From Chlorokybus atmophyticus (taxonomy: Eukaryota > Streptophyta > Chlorokybophyceae > Chlorokybales > Chlorokybaceae), in NCBI GenBank assembly GCA_009103225.1, contig RHPI01000585.1:169041-233040 (forward strand): DNA of 64,000 nt. The letters are read 5' to 3'. Positions within the stretch are counted from its first letter, which is position 1; every line of letters starts with the position of its first letter. The notes beneath the pieces were generated by a model. That model was not told the origin of the DNA. It saw only the letters and a list, made by a program, of their open reading frames with translations, and did no database searches. Positions 12,541 through 21,477 of this stretch are shown one piece after another. A program made the position numbers and the translations under genes.

Positions 12541-12612
12541 TGAAAGATGCGTGTCACCACCCCCTGCAGCTGAGCGCCAACGCCCTCGTGCGCCTTCAGC
12601 TGATTCACACGC

Positions 12613-14235
12613 TCATCGCGTAGTCCTCGTACACTCTGGACAGTACCATGCTCCATCAGGGATCTCCTCAAGTTGTGGACGAAGGCACTCCATGTGCCAA
12701 CCGGCAACACACCTGTCGCATAGAAGCATGGTGTCCCAGCCCTCTGCTCGGCCACACCGTTCACAACGGTGACCCACATCTGGTATTGCCAGAGCCGGAT
12801 CCACACTGTCATCCACGTTTGGCAAATGGCAAGGAGCACAGCTTTTCATGTGCTCCTTGGTGGTCCTGGCATCAGTTCGCTCCAACAACAACACACCGTT
12901 GTTGAGGAGCTTCTTCACACGAAGGATGGTGCGACTCGCACTCGTATCCAGCGTGTCCTTGGTCTTTCTCTGCAGGTACACAAAGCCACCTGGCTGAAAC
13001 TTCTGCAGTCTTGGCTTGTAGAAGCCACTCCTCACCCTGGCATAGCGCAACGTGTCGCGGTGTTGCGCCACTTGCAAGTTGCCAAGTGCGATTGGCATCA
13101 CACGCCGAAACAGCTCCGCACGCTTCGCCATCTCCTTCTCCCACACAGTGGGATCTTCCAAGTCAAGCTCCTGCTCACATGTCTCTGGATTGATGTTGGC
13201 AGTATAGGCTCTCTCCCATACAATAAAAAGTAGGGGCTGTTTGAGCTAAACGCAGCCTGCCGCGTCATGCGATAGCCCATCGCCAGCCATGGCAACGCCA
13301 AGTCCCAGTCTCTCTTGTTGTGGTTGAGACAGCACTTGCGAAGCCCCTTCTTCACCACCTGTACCATTCTCTCAGCAAGCCCATCGGCTTGAGGATGGTC
13401 ACGGGAAGTCCTTCGATGGTCGATGAAGGCTTGCGCCAACAAGTGATCGAACTGGCCACGAAACTCGGTGCCTTGGTCAGTGAGAACCTCAGCACAAGCA
13501 CCGAATCTGCTCAGTACTTGGTCAAGGAAAGCTTCAGCTACAAGCTTGCTCTCCTTCGATGGCAGCGCCACGACCTCGACCCACTTTGAAAAGTGCTCTA
13601 TCATCACGAGCACATTGCGGTTGCCTCTCTTGCTGACTTGTAGATCTCCGGCCAGATCTACGCTCCACCGATAGAATAGTCCTTGGATAGGCAGAGGGTG
13701 CAGCTGTGGGTGCTTGGTATTGAAGCTTGCCTTCACCCTGTCGCACTCCACACAACTTGCAACAACTCCCGCCACGGTAGACTGCATGCCAGCCCACCAA
13801 TATGCTGATTGCACGAGCCCAAGTGTCCTCTTGACACCAAAGTGGCCCATCTTCTCATGGAGCAGCTCCACAAGTGGCTTCCTCTCATGGTTGGGGCACA
13901 ATCCTCACACTACCATCTGGCATCAAGCGCACAAGGTGGTCTCCCTCCCACCGATAGCGTTGCGCGCGTTGCCACACGCGATCTCGCGTCGCCGTGCTGC
14001 AACCAGCTTGGAACAGCCCGGTCTTGAGGTGAGCAAGCACTTGCTCATCCCTCCAAATGTCCTTTGAAGCCTCGGCTTCCTCCCCTTCAATGTCATTGAC
14101 CGTTGGGGCTGGTGCAGCCTCCAAAGGCGGCATCGCACCATCGTTGTCGCTCTCTCCAGCTGCGTTTGCGCGCGTGGATGCGCATGCTTCCACCGAACCC
14201 GCCAACACCAGCAAAGAGGCCACACGGTAGGCCAA
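12613..14235 (-). pseudogene. Retrotransposon integrase with C-terminal PHD finger, frameshifted
   Basis: Three frames cover it: 13885-14235, 13165-13901 and 12613-13161. The HHCC zinc-binding module is visible as HEKMGHFG and CVECDRVK. The DDE core shows WSVDLAG, VLTDQGTEF and ADGLAERM. A frameshift near 13165 precedes the C-terminal domain, and the last 45 residues form a PHD finger: CERCGRAEGW, LLCDRC, GWHMECL and WYCPEC give the Cys4-His-Cys3 pattern. PHD fingers read the histone H3 tail. In many gypsy elements a chromodomain occupies this place, so the PHD finger probably steers insertion to particular chromatin. The protein ends at 12613, about 210 bp before the 3' LTR. Confidence 0.9.
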
Positions 14236-16102
14236 AACCCAGCCATGGGCATGCCATAGTCATGCCTCGCCTCACTCTCATCCAACGATGAAGGGTTTGG
14301 GTTCCTACTTAGCCCATCCGCGTCCATGTTGTCAACACCAGCTCGGTGTTCAATCTCAAACTCATACTCCTGCAGTATGAGCGCCCACCTGGCATGCTTC
14401 CCTGTGAGCTTATCATTGGTCATCAACCACTTCAAGGGCTGATGGTCGGTGATAAGTGTGAAGGGACGGCCATAGAGGAACGGTCTGAAGTAAATAATGG
14501 CTCAAACTACAGCTAAACACTCCCCCTCGTAGGAGCTGTAGTTCGCCTCAGCGTTGTTGTTGCTTCGGCTGCCGTATGCGACCACGTACTCCTTCCCGTT
14601 GTCGTCATGTTGACACAACGCGGCCCAAATGCCCAACCGGCTCCAATCCGTGTGTAGGATGAAGGGACGGTTGTACTCCGGCCATCTCAACACCGGCGCG
14701 GTGCATAGCTTCTCCTTGAGAAGCTCAAAGGTACGTCGGCACTCCTCCGACCAGCACCAGGCCTTGTCCTTCTTCAACAACTCATTCAAGGGCTTTGCAA
14801 TCTTGCTACCCCTCCACGAACCTCCGATAGTAGTTCGCCAAGCCGAGAAACGCCCGTAGTCGGCTAATGTCTGTCGGTGCAGGCACTTGCACCAAGGCAT
14901 CCACCTTTGCTTGCTGCACACGGACGCCATCCGGCACTATCTCATGGCCGAGATAAGGGATGTAATCAGCTCCGAACAAGCATTTCTCCGGGTGACACCT
15001 CATGCCATTCTCGCGCACGCGCTCAAACACACGCTCCAAGTGTACAAGATGCTCCTCCATCCTGTGGCTAAACACCAATATGTCATCGATGTAGCACCGT
15101 GCAAAGGGTAGACCACGAAGCACACGGTCCATCACGCTGAAACTTTGTAGGTGCATTCTTTAAGCCGAACGGCATGACCTTCCATTGGTGTAGCTGATCC
15201 ACTCCCCAAAACGCTGTCTTGCCACGGTCCTCTGGCTTGATGGCTATCTGGTTGAAACCCTGCCTCAAGTCCACGATGGAGAACACCTTTGCACCACCGA
15301 TGTCATCAAAGATGGCCTCAGGGATAGGCATAGGGTACCAATCAGCCTTGGTCTTCTCATTCAATGGCCTATAGTCACCACACATCCTTCTTGAGGTCCA
15401 GTTTCCCTGTGCATCCTTCTTCAACGGCAACACTGTCGCCGCCGCGAAGTCCGAGGTTGACTCCTCGATGAGTCCGGCCTCCAACGAGTCCGCACACTTC
15501 TCTGCCACAAACTCCTTCTCCACCTTGCTCAGCCAATACTGCGGACGAAAAATGGGCTCTGGAGAGGTCAACACAATGTCCATTGTGTAGAAGTTGCAGA
15601 CTCCCAACTCCTTGGTAAAATAGGCGAAGCAGTCACGCTTGCGCGCCAGCAATGCCTCAAGCCACTCACGCTCATGTGGTGTCACATGCTCGCCTATACA
15701 CCACTTCATGGTCTGGTCGGTGGCCTTCTCCTGCTTCAAGGCACCATCCACAGCCGTTTTCTTGCCACTTGCAGCTGTCACAGGCGAAAAAGACACCCCC
15801 TTACTCTCCTCATGCTGTACATCATGCTCCCACCCCCTCGACAGAGGCGCAGGCTCCCGACGCGCTTGCTGTCGCATCGGCATGATGCTTGCCACCAACT
15901 CTTGTGCCGCCAAGCAGACAACCATAAGCCACACCATGCTATTCTGGTCCATGGCTTGTCCTAGCAGCACTCGGCGCTGTTGTTCACTCAGTCCTGGCGC
16001 CGCTGTTGCACCGGACAAGAACCCCATCGCACGCTCACCAGCTGTTGGCTCTTCCAACCTGCTGTTTCGTAAGTCCCACACCAGCCCTGGCCCTCCCTTG
16101 CG
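14236..16102 (-). pseudogene. Retrotransposon reverse transcriptase and RNase H, frameshifted
   Basis: Starts in the methyltransferase frame directly after the TAA at 16103-16105. The palm and fingers are intact up to about 15140, including LDL-type SIVDLRQGFNQI and MPFGLKNAP. A frameshift near 15140 moves the catalytic YIDDILVF motif into another frame (14806-15156). A further frameshift near 14815 leads to RNase H (PFILHTDWSRLGIWAAL, then NYSSYEGECLAV), which is cut by an in-frame TGA at 14502. The tether (KHARWALILQEYEFEIEHRAGVDN split across the frame) continues to about 14240. A full-length enzyme cannot be made from this copy unless sequencing errors explain the shifts. These domains copy the element's RNA into DNA. 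Confidence 0.88.
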
Positions 16103-17278
16103 TTATGCATAAGAGCATGGGTATGTTACCAATGTCGGCAACGCCGCCATGTCGTGCCCAACCTGGTTCACCACCTCCTGAGGCGGCCGATTAGCCTTGC
16201 TGACCTGTTGTGCTGTGCGCCCATGCTCCAGCACTTGGTTGACTGTCAAACCTTGCGGTCTAGAGTACTCTTGCTGCACCGTGCGAAGCAACTCAATCGG
16301 CGCGAGGTTTGTCCACTTCACACGCAGCGGATGCGCGCGCGAACCATGCCGTGCGGCATCCATGATTAGCTCATGACCTAGCACATGTCTCACCAGCTGA
16401 TAGTCCTCTCGCACGCGCTTGCGCTTGTCGTCTTCAGCTGGTACGTTCTCAATGATGTACGCCATGGGCTGCTCTTGGCCTTGCTGAATCATGGCAATGA
16501 CGCGCACCAACTCCCAAAACAATGACGAGCGCGTACCCATCAATCCCTTGCCATGACCAGCCCGTGAATGCCCTTGGCATTCCCACCCCGCTACAAGCAA
16601 ATCCACATGGCTGGTTGGCGCGAGATGATGTGGCCCCACCAAGCAAATGTCTTGCGGCCATGTGCTTTGAAAGCCCTTCACCGCACCCTCATGTAGCAGA
16701 TCTGGATACTTCTTCAACAAAATCCTCACATGATGTTGTGCACCTTGTTGTGCCATTGGCGAAGGGTCCACATAGACGTAGCGCCGCACCTTGATGCCGG
16801 CATTTAACACGGCCGCAAGCCCACTTGCAATGCCACCAAACAGCTCCACCATCACGACACCATCCTCGGGCACCTTCCACTCGATGGTGTTGTAGTTGAT
16901 AGGGGGATGAACAGCTCTCACACCCTCGGGCAGCAACGGCGGCTCCAATGCCATCACATCCTTCATCCATGCTTGGCTAACCTTGTCTCGAGCCTCTTGT
17001 TGCCGCCAAGCACGGTGTTGTGCAGCCATTTCCAGCTCTTGCAACTGAGTTTGAGCCATATAGACCAGCTCCGGAGGTCTCCCCTCCTCCATGTGCGTGG
17101 AGACACTCTCCCCCTCCTCCACATGGTCATAGTACATGTTGGTGCTGTCACCAAGCCATCCCTTGACTGAACAGCGACTCAAGCACGCCCAAACAGCAGA
17201 TGCGGATGTTGGAGACCTCTCAACACCCCCTTGCGTGATGCTCAACGGAAAGTAGGCCTTCTCACCTCCTCCCACACG
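16103..17278 (-). CDS. Retrotransposon-encoded C5 cytosine DNA methyltransferase domain
   Basis: About 391 codons in the same frame as gag-protease, between a TGA and a TAA, with no ATG of its own near the start; it is therefore a polyprotein domain. Expected reaction: transfer of methyl from S-adenosylmethionine to cytosine C5. Counting from the GTG at 17275, motif I is VELFGGIASG (residues 143-152, SAM binding). Motif IV is AGWECQGHS with the nucleophilic Cys at 233. GTRSSLFWELVRV follows. Motif VI is IIENVP with its Glu at 276. An HGSRAHPLRVKW stretch at 310-321 stands where motif VIII is expected. The usual Pro before the catalytic Cys is Glu here. About 140 residues of linker precede the domain. 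Retrotransposons carrying such domains are known from dinoflagellates and a charophyte alga. Activity of this copy is unproven. Confidence 0.88.
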   Translation of the reverse strand, partial: RVGGGEKAYFPLSITQGGVERSPTSASAVWACLSRCSVKGWLGDSTNMYYDHVEEGESVSTHMEEGRPPELVYMAQTQLQELEMAAQHRAWRQQEARDKVSQAWMKDVMALEPPLLPEGVRAVHPPINYNTIEWKVPEDGVVMVELFGGIASGLAAVLNAGIKVRRYVYVDPSPMAQQGAQHHVRILLKKYPDLLHEGAVKGFQSTWPQDICLVGPHHLAPTSHVDLLVAGWECQGHSRAGHGKGLMGTRSSLFWELVRVIAMIQQGQEQPMAYIIENVPAEDDKRKRVREDYQLVRHVLGHELIMDAARHGSRAHPLRVKWTNLAPIELLRTVQQEYSRPQGLTVNQVLEHGRTAQQVSKANRPPQEVVNQVGHDMAALPTLVTYPCSYA

Positions 17279-19675
17279 TCAACGCGGCCGAAAGAACCCT
17301 TGTTCGATCCAATTGTCAACGCCGCCGCCGACGGGGAACAAGAAGTCTTGTCCGAGCAGCACATCATACCCCTTCGCATCCGTGATGAGGCATCGAACCT
17401 TGAAGGTCGTGGTAGCACCTCCCAACGCAGTCAAGCATATGTCCACCGGCTGCACCGTTATGCCGCACACGGCCTCTACGGTTCCCGCCGAGGTATTGAT
17501 CATGACCGGGCATGGCTCCCACTCCTTGGGGCTGAGTCCCATCCCTTTGACAGCTCTAGCACCCAAAATGACAGGTTGGGCACCTGTATCCACCAAGACA
17601 ACATCCGGCACGAAGCCATTTAGGCTGATGTGCCCCCCTCGGTTGTCCACCATCGCCACATTTGGCGATATCTTTTCCCTCAAGGCCGGCCGAGTGGCGG
17701 GAAGCTGTGCCAACATCCCTCCTACACTCCCCACACCTTCCTCTAGCTTGTCTCCAAGCTGAGTGAGAGAACTCGACGCCGACGCCGACCCCTCCGACGC
17801 CGCCAGCTCCGTGCGCGCAGCCATATGGCCTGTTTGCGCCACCATATCTTCATGAGACTTGCTCACGTGATCATGAGACTTTGTCGAGGCAGTCCTTGTG
17901 GTGTCTAGAGCACTTTGCAACAGCTCCACCACGTGTTTCTTGCTGACTCTAAGGTCCTTCAAGCGAACAAGCGGCTGCCCGACCAGCTCCGCCGCAACGC
18001 TCTCCAACGGCGCCGTCAACCCCAAGTTTTCTTCATTGGCTTGAGTTGCGGGCTGTTGGGAAAGCATCTTGGCACCCTCAAGAAGCTTTACACACATTTG
18101 TAGCAGCTCCTCCACTCTCTTGTGCTCACCACCGCCACCGACGCCGACATCATGTTGCGCCGTTGCCGTAGCGGTCGGCTGCACTTTCGCACCCTCCGAG
18201 CGCGAACTCTCTTGCTCCAACGGGGTTGTTGGCAGCAACTTGAATGACATAGGCATGCGTGCAGCTGGTGCCCGCATCCTATCATGATCCACGCCCTCCT
18301 CGCGGACGGGCGCGGCCTCCTCCTCAACCATCCTAGTCGGGGGAGCTGGTGCAGCGTTTTTGCGTCCCGACGCTCTCGTCGTCGCAACCGCTGCCACCTT
18401 AGTGCCTTCGTGAAGCGCACTATACGCGAGGTAGCCTCCAGAGCTGCTTGCCTTATCCTCCGCTCCTCTCTCGGGCCATTTCCCTCGCTCGAGCATGCTC
18501 TTCAACGATGCATACTCCGATTGCATTGCCGCCAATGCCTTTGTCACCTCCGACATTGATGGCTCCGCTCTCACACTCGAGTGAGCTCCGACTGCCCCTC
18601 CTTGTTGTGGACGCAGCTCCGGATGCTTACTCCAACACTTGGCATCGACATGCTCGCCCTTCTTGCAATGAGAGCACACCATCTTTTTGCCTTTCCCACA
18701 ATTCCTTGCAATATGGCCTTGCTCGCCACACGACCAGCATTTGGCACCCGACACACCTTCCACAACCGCGTTGTTGGCGTGCTTGAACTCCTTTGGCTTC
18801 CCACCAGTTGCCTTGCTTGCCGCCGACGTCGCCGCGGGCTTGGAAGAGCTCTTCTCCTCCGAAATCTCAAGCAACTTCAACCCCCGACGCTGCCGGTCAA
18901 TGTTCTTGAGGTACTCATGCTGAATTTCTGCCGTCTTGGCCACCTTGAAGACATCCGCAAGCGTGTATGTCCCGAACTCGGACTGAGTGGTCAACACGGT
19001 CTCCACCTTCAGCCTTAAGTCCGCCTCTAGTTGTTGAAGGTACACAACTGCCGCGGTCTGATCCGTCATCACCTTGTAGTCCGTGTCCGTCAAGAGCTTG
19101 AGCATGCGCGTATACATCATCCTCGCCGTCTCCCCGACGTTGCGCTTGAAGAAACTCAGCTTACAAACATTGGCGGGTGTTGATTGTGGGTAGGTCTTCC
19201 TCAAGAGCGCCTTGAACTCAGTCACGGGCTGCTCCTTCTTCCACTCCGCTTCAAACGCAGCCGGTGCGCCGAGCCGCAACGCCCTCTCCCTCACCTCCAG
19301 CTGCTCCTTGAACTCTCTCCACGTGCCAAGAGCTTCATCCTTGAGGTATAGAGGCAACATCTTGAAGGCTTTGTGCTCGTCCCACCCCGACTTGTCCCGG
19401 TACTCCCATTTGACCATCTCGGAGTCGAAGCGGTCGATGAAGTCCCGTAGGTCCGCCGTGCCAGGCCTCCCACTGAACCTCGGTGTGCTATCCATGCTTG
19501 CAGCTGAATCATGCATCTCTCCACCCACGTCCTCGATGTCGGACTCCTCGTCACTCGACAACTCCACCTCTTCGGCAAGGCCCTCCTCCACCGGAATAAT
19601 CCTTCCTTTCGCTCCTGTCTTCGAGGGCGGATTGGGTGGGCGTGACTGCCAGTCCTCTTCAGATCTGGTGGGCAT
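17279..19675 (-). CDS. Retrotransposon gag and aspartic protease
   Basis: 798 residues, uninterrupted. Residues about 60-260 match the retrotransposon gag capsid-like region (RFSGRPGTADLRDFIDRF onwards). Two zinc knuckles lie at about 313-348: CWSCGEQGHIARNC, of the CX2CX4HX4C type, and a second, variant CSHCKKGEHVDAKCW. A long low-complexity linker follows. The pepsin-like retroviral protease has its catalytic LVDTGA at about residue 694-699 and a GYDVLLGQDF flap-end motif. Gag would build the particle and the protease would cut the polyprotein. The frame ends in a TGA, and the same frame continues at once into the methyltransferase. The start ATG lies just inside the right LTR. Confidence 0.92.
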   Translation of the reverse strand: MPTRSEEDWQSRPPNPPSKTGAKGRIIPVEEGLAEEVELSSDEESDIEDVGGEMHDSAASMDSTPRFSGRPGTADLRDFIDRFDSEMVKWEYRDKSGWDEHKAFKMLPLYLKDEALGTWREFKEQLEVRERALRLGAPAAFEAEWKKEQPVTEFKALLRKTYPQSTPANVCKLSFFKRNVGETARMMYTRMLKLLTDTDYKVMTDQTAAVVYLQQLEADLRLKVETVLTTQSEFGTYTLADVFKVAKTAEIQHEYLKNIDRQRRGLKLLEISEEKSSSKPAATSAASKATGGKPKEFKHANNAVVEGVSGAKCWSCGEQGHIARNCGKGKKMVCSHCKKGEHVDAKCWSKHPELRPQQGGAVGAHSSVRAEPSMSEVTKALAAMQSEYASLKSMLERGKWPERGAEDKASSSGGYLAYSALHEGTKVAAVATTRASGRKNAAPAPPTRMVEEEAAPVREEGVDHDRMRAPAARMPMSFKLLPTTPLEQESSRSEGAKVQPTATATAQHDVGVGGGGEHKRVEELLQMCVKLLEGAKMLSQQPATQANEENLGLTAPLESVAAELVGQPLVRLKDLRVSKKHVVELLQSALDTTRTASTKSHDHVSKSHEDMVAQTGHMAARTELAASEGSASASSSLTQLGDKLEEGVGSVGGMLAQLPATRPALREKISPNVAMVDNRGGHISLNGFVPDVVLVDTGAQPVILGARAVKGMGLSPKEWEPCPVMINTSAGTVEAVCGITVQPVDICLTALGGATTTFKVRCLITDAKGYDVLLGQDFLFPVGGGVDNWIEQGFFRPR

Positions 19676-19734
19676 GAACTCGCCTGCAACTTGCTTTTAC
19701 CTCGAGCAAACTCAGCTGATGGGTTGGATGCAAG

Positions 19735-20514
19735 TGAAGGATGCGTGTCCCCTTGCAAAAGGTAGGCAAGATGACCACAACTTGACTTGCAATCAGCCGT
19801 TCACTCGTGTAGAACAGTCCAAACTCAATCCTCACTCAATGTACATGCTAAGGCAGCCCATACGGTGCATCAAAGTCGCAACAGTGACACACACCCCTTC
19901 ATGCACAGCAACGAACACGTGCACACACACCATACATCTAAGCATGTGCACAAGCATCCGCTCAGCCAAGAACCTCTTCCCAAAGGTGTTGCTTGCACTC
20001 CAGTAGGCTAACTTGCATCCAACCAACCTAGGAAACAAGCTAGCAAAGCCTTATATACCATCGTCGAGCCCAAGCCCAACCAACTCTCCAACTACCCTAA
20101 CTGTCAGTCTGCACCAGCATAGTAACAGTCATGATGGCGTTGATAAGTAACGGTAGACGGTTAGGAAAGGCTTATCCAAGCCTATCCTCTTCAAGTACAC
20201 TTCAAGACGCATCTTTTGACGCCAACCCACGGCCAAACCGCCACTCCAACTGTAAGTTATAGCTTCTTAAAGTCACAACTCCCAAACAGCTGCGCGGGAT
20301 ACTATAATGACTCAAATATGCTGTCAGCTCGGTATCTGACTGTAGATACGCCTCGAACACAGCTCCCTCACGTCCATGAGGACCCAAACATGAGTTCTCA
20401 ACAAAAACCCAACACATAAACCCTGTAAAATGGCTACGAGAGCCGAAATCCCAAGGTCCATGCCGCCAGCCCCGAGGGCACTATGCGCATGACACTACAT
20501 GCTCGCGCATGACA
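19735..20514 (-). repeat. LTR, right (5' LTR of the element)
   Basis: 780-bp partner of 11620-12402, TG...CA bounded. It lies 59 bp upstream of the gag ATG on the minus strand and would carry the element's promoter. It lacks the 136-bp X repeat that flanks the other LTR. Confidence 0.9.
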
Positions 20515-21477
20515 CATGAATGCAACCAGACTGCAATGCACAACTTGCTTACATGCCCAACCTACACCGCCCCTACCTTTAAACATGCGCCACACCCGCC
20601 TGTCTTGCTAATTACAGCATTAGTACGCCCGCCATGCACTTTCCCGCCACCCCCGCCGCCACCAACCTCACAGGCCTTACCTACACACAGCCAAACAGGC
20701 TATCGGGAGTTAAAACTAGCCGTTTTCAACAGCCTGTGCACATACATGGGGCTTGAGCCCGTCAGTTCTGACGCTGCACTACACCAAATAATGTGATTTC
20801 AACGCCATCAGGTAGCCCACTGCCCATTTAAATATAAACAATAGTAACTCAGCCAATAACCTCAATCACACACCTAGCACGGTCCTTGTCCGCAGAAAGT
20901 GTCCGGAATAACCCGCACTTACCCTAGGTCGATCAATTCAAGGGGTGATCCAGTTCGAGAGCGCTCACAACGTGTCAGCGATCCTTTAAGAGCAGCTGAG
21001 CGATCGTTTTGTGATCTCAGGATCACTTATCAGTAATCACGTGTTTTGACATAGCGGCAAGCGCCTCGGCAGCAACGACCGCCGCCGCCGGTGCCGCCGC
21101 CTCAGCGACCACCCCGGCGCTGACAGGCCTGATCTACAACTTTGTTCTTGTACTAGTAACCCAGAGAAGGAGACGGTCCCACACGACAGCTGACGTCTTG
21201 CGTGGTGTGGATTGCTGGGCCTGCCGTTGCACCAGGCTGCACAAGCTGTTGAGTGTGAGAGGGGAGCTGTGACCTGGCTTCAAGAAGCTGGTCTGTGGGC
21301 CAAGCAGCCAGCCCTGCTCCTCATTTATACATGATACTTGTTCGCATGTAGTAATGCTAGTGGTTGCGCACTCAGCACATGGATGCGTGGTTAATGTGAG
21401 CGTTGCCGGTGGCAATGGACGTTAAATCTTGACGAGCAGCAAAGGCAACTTGTGAGCATAGCAGCAGTAGGAGCAGA
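20515..21477. other. No recognisable gene
   Basis: Lies between the retrotransposon and the sialyltransferase-like gene. No domain was seen on either strand. The stretch 21060-21120 is GCC-repeat-rich. The last part probably includes the 5' leader and promoter of the downstream plus-strand gene. Confidence 0.5.

Larger units (their letters stand above)
11620..20514 (-). mobile_element. Ty3/gypsy LTR retrotransposon with DNA methyltransferase and PHD finger
   Basis: An 8.9-kb element with two 780-bp LTRs and one polyprotein region on the minus strand. Domain order in transcription direction: gag with zinc knuckles, aspartic protease, C5 cytosine methyltransferase, reverse transcriptase, RNase H, integrase, PHD finger. 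Placing integrase after RNase H is the Ty3/gypsy order. LTR divergence of about 2% points to fairly recent insertion, yet several frameshifts and stops break the pol part, so this copy is not autonomous. No TGG-type tRNA primer-binding site is evident next to the right LTR and no clean short target duplication flanks the element. The methyltransferase is in the same frame as gag-protease and the start of reverse transcriptase, which shows it is an integral polyprotein domain and not a nested insertion. Confidence 0.92.

Noticed and set aside
19680-19740. tRNA primer-binding site beside the right LTR
   Set aside because: No TGG-starting match to a tRNA 3' end was found directly next to the LTR, so none is annotated.
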